This document shows, in pieces, positions 62,250-64,000 of a DNA stretch of 64,000 nucleotides. Under the pieces are notes generated by a model. The model worked only from the letters and a program-made list of their open reading frames with translations, ran no database searches and was not told the DNA's origin. Location: assembly GCF_017377855.1 (NCBI RefSeq), contig NZ_JAFREP010000042.1:18585-82584 (forward strand), given 5' to 3'. The first letter of the stretch is position 1. Every line of letters starts with the position of its first letter. Source of the DNA: Acanthopleuribacter pedis. GTDB taxonomy: Bacteria; Acidobacteriota; Holophagae; Acanthopleuribacterales; Acanthopleuribacteraceae. The position numbers and the translations under genes are program-made.

Positions 62250-62376
62250 AAGCGACTCTCCAAGCAAATCATCAAACACGGACCATTCATGAAGTAACAC
62301 CATTATTGTCCGATGGTTGCGTCAAGTGCAAGCAGGAAGCCGGATCCGAGGATAACAAAGCCGGTTTTGATTCGTT

Positions 62377-63471
62377 TTAGGCGCCTTCCTCGGGCGTGTC
62401 CGATGTTTCATCGGGCGTTGTGTCGGACGCGGTTTCCCGCTTCGCTTTGACCATGTGGTAACGGCGCCGTCCGTCGATAAACTTCAAGCCCTCGTCGTAA
62501 CTGCGCGGCAGGACCGCCGGAACCGGTCGCGGTTGCCCCGCGGCGTCGGCGGCCACGAAGGTGAAATAACTAATATTGGTAATTTCGCGGGTGCCGTTGC
62601 GGGGATTAATCACCTCGGCTTTCACCTCAATGATGTAGCTGGTTTTACCGGTGAAGGTCACCATGCCGTCGAAGGAAACAATCGAACCGATCTCAACCGG
62701 TTTGAGAAAATCAAACTGGTCAACGGCCAAAAACAAGGGGCGGCGTCGGGAAAAAATATGGGCGATGCTCCAGGCGGTTTCAAAGGAAAGCCGCATGATG
62801 TAACCACCAAACACCTTGTTGTGGATGTTACGGTTCTGGGGATGCATCAAAATGGTGGCCTGGCGATGGGTATCCTTCATCAGCACGCCTTTTTGGCTTT
62901 GCTGTTCGGTCTCGCGCAGCAAGCTGTGCAACAAGGCGCTTTCCTCGGCCGAGGGCGGTTTGTTGAGGTAATGACTTTTGGCCTGAGAACGCCGTTCCCC
63001 CTGGCGAACGCGGCCTTCGTCCCAGCTGCGCATTTCTTGCTCGCCTTCCACCCGCAACGGCGGCACCGGAAAGGCGCCCTCCTCGCGGCGTGCGACCATG
63101 ATAAAGAAGGCATTGGCGACCGCTTCCCAGCCGCGCTGGGTTTTCGATTCCATTTGCAGGCCGACTTCCATGGAACTGCGACCCACATAGTTGACCTGGC
63201 CGAGGATGCGCAAATCGCGATCACTTTGCAGCGGGCACAGAAGTTCAATGCGATCACAGGCCGCGGTCACGATGGTGAGATCCTTGTCGAATCCGTCGGT
63301 GTGGTCATAGGCCACCACGCCGGCGGCCGAATCCATTTCTTCTAATAAAATGCCAAAGCGCAAATCCCCGAAAAAATTGATAAACCGTTCGCGTAGGGCG
63401 GGATCGCTGCTGAACAGAAACCGTTTCTCGAAGCGAGAGTCGCCGGGCCGTTTGGCCGCTACCTCATTCAT
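62377..63471 (-). CDS. Double-hotdog acyl-CoA thioesterase (ACOT9/BACH-like)
   Basis: A 364-aa enzyme with two hotdog domains (~15-150 and ~190-320) in one chain, as in the ACOT9/BACH group. The second domain has the conserved start MHPQNRNIHNKVFGGYIMRL, with the catalytic-type Asn and the FGGxxM helix. It continues with FLAVDQFDFLKPVEIGSIV and TSYIIEVKAEVINPRNGTR. It would hydrolyse acyl-CoA to free acid and CoA in the cytoplasm. The C-terminal ~20 residues are acidic and Thr/Pro-rich. ATG 63471 follows AGGAGAAGGT closely; the frame is open to 63513 without a site. Confidence 0.85.
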   Translation of the reverse strand: MNEVAAKRPGDSRFEKRFLFSSDPALRERFINFFGDLRFGILLEEMDSAAGVVAYDHTDGFDKDLTIVTAACDRIELLCPLQSDRDLRILGQVNYVGRSSMEVGLQMESKTQRGWEAVANAFFIMVARREEGAFPVPPLRVEGEQEMRSWDEGRVRQGERRSQAKSHYLNKPPSAEESALLHSLLRETEQQSQKGVLMKDTHRQATILMHPQNRNIHNKVFGGYIMRLSFETAWSIAHIFSRRRPLFLAVDQFDFLKPVEIGSIVSFDGMVTFTGKTSYIIEVKAEVINPRNGTREITNISYFTFVAADAAGQPRPVPAVLPRSYDEGLKFIDGRRRYHMVKAKRETASDTTPDETSDTPEEGA

Positions 63472-64000
63472 ACCTTCTCCTAACCGGGCGCATCGCAGGT
63501 TGCGTGGGTGCACCGCCGTGCATCGCGTTACCGAGGGTTATCGACGCGAGGCGACATAGACCTGAGTTCGGAAGCAATCCTTTTGCGGCGGATCAAACAC
63601 CCGCGCCCGAGAACCGCCAACCTCTGACAACCTACCCCGTTCCAGGTGGAACTGAACAGGGGTGTCGAACTTATTTATCAAAACATTTACCGCGGCGCCC
63701 CGCCCCTGAAATTTCAAAAAAAGCGACGGGGACAAAGGATAACCACTTGGCGAAAAGGTTGCAAACCAACCCGCTTGCGATCATGTTGTAGGATGGACAG
63801 GAACCCAATCGGAGAGGACCCCAAGATGGATCATCAGACAACCCCCCTGAAAAAAACGTCGCCCCCCTACCCTCAATGCCGTTAAGTTAAGAACCAAAAC
63901 GATAGGAAAATGGGCTAGCGGTTTGATTTGTAGCCAGGCGCGAAAATTTGAATCTTCACGATATATCTGCCTGATGCTCGCCTCTTCGCCGTTCGGCCGG
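63472..64000. other. Terminal region without a confident gene
   Basis: No established gene was recognised in the last 529 nt. A 19-codon frame at 63826-63885 (MDHQTTPLKKTSPPYPQCR) has GAGG 9 nt upstream, but nothing else supports it. No terminator or tRNA is visible. Confidence 0.3.

Overview
The window is 64 kb of gene-dense, moderately GC-rich bacterial chromosome. No rRNA, tRNA, phage, IS transposase or CRISPR array was seen. Genes start mainly at ATG or GTG behind clear GGAGG-type ribosome binding sites, and many neighbours overlap by 4 nt (ATGA). The content points to a large-genome, surface-active Gram-negative: a TonB-dependent receptor, a secreted RHS protein, several signal-peptide proteins with Ig, PPC or VWA repeats, TPR proteins, an orphan NRPS, roadblock signalling proteins, and a CHAT/STAND conflict operon. 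This would suit a marine Acidobacteriota (for example Acanthopleuribacteraceae) or a myxobacterium-like organism. That placement is inference from gene content only; no phylogenetic marker gene is present.

Layout. 1-5.7 kb: tail of an FtsX/MacB-type permease, a 1619-aa orphan NRPS (partial C, A, PCP, then two decayed condensation/epimerization-type domains), and a small polynucleotide-kinase-like ATPase. 5.9-10.2 kb: a family of seven-span-type membrane proteins (two intact paralogues and one pseudogene) around a membrane-SRPBCC protein and a flippase-gene remnant. 10.4-11.7 kb: an unrecognised protein with a terminator overlapping its stop codon, then a candidate small RNA (long hairpin plus strong terminator). 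11.9-17.6 kb: a complete seven-gene Mrp Na+/H+ antiporter operon with a recognisable promoter and an overlapping palindrome. 17.7-18.8 kb: a gene remnant, then a GC-rich tandem array enclosed by ~55-60 bp inverted repeats.

18.8-28.4 kb holds the most interesting system, a four-gene minus-strand operon: an HExxH metalloprotease; a CHAT (caspase-like) protease fused to a STAND ATPase; a 1599-aa STAND ATPase whose C-terminus looks like a CHAT domain without its catalytic His and Cys; and an unrecognised 390-aa protein. All junctions are coupled and one promoter is visible. It reads as a protease-based conflict or programmed-death module.

28.5-33 kb: RluA-type pseudouridine synthase, a VWA protein with five Ig-like repeats, a small membrane protein, a GST. 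33.4-40.2 kb: TonB-dependent receptor convergent with a hybrid histidine kinase / response-regulator diguanylate cyclase / YfiR operon. 40.5-45 kb: a second unusual operon: histidine kinase, MglB-like roadblock protein, ODP-type diiron metallo-beta-lactamase-fold protein, response regulator with DUF4388, ParA ATPase, second roadblock-like protein. No MglA-type GTPase is present. 45.4-56 kb: a 2197-aa secreted RHS protein with a compositionally distinct C-terminal tip, then a 1335-aa secreted protein with six ~113-aa PPC-like repeats. 56-64 kb: a TPR protein, a TPR/methyltransferase-like protein, a NatAB-type ABC exporter and a double-hotdog acyl-CoA thioesterase. A ~110-bp intergenic sequence occurs twice, at 11.7 and 59.8 kb.
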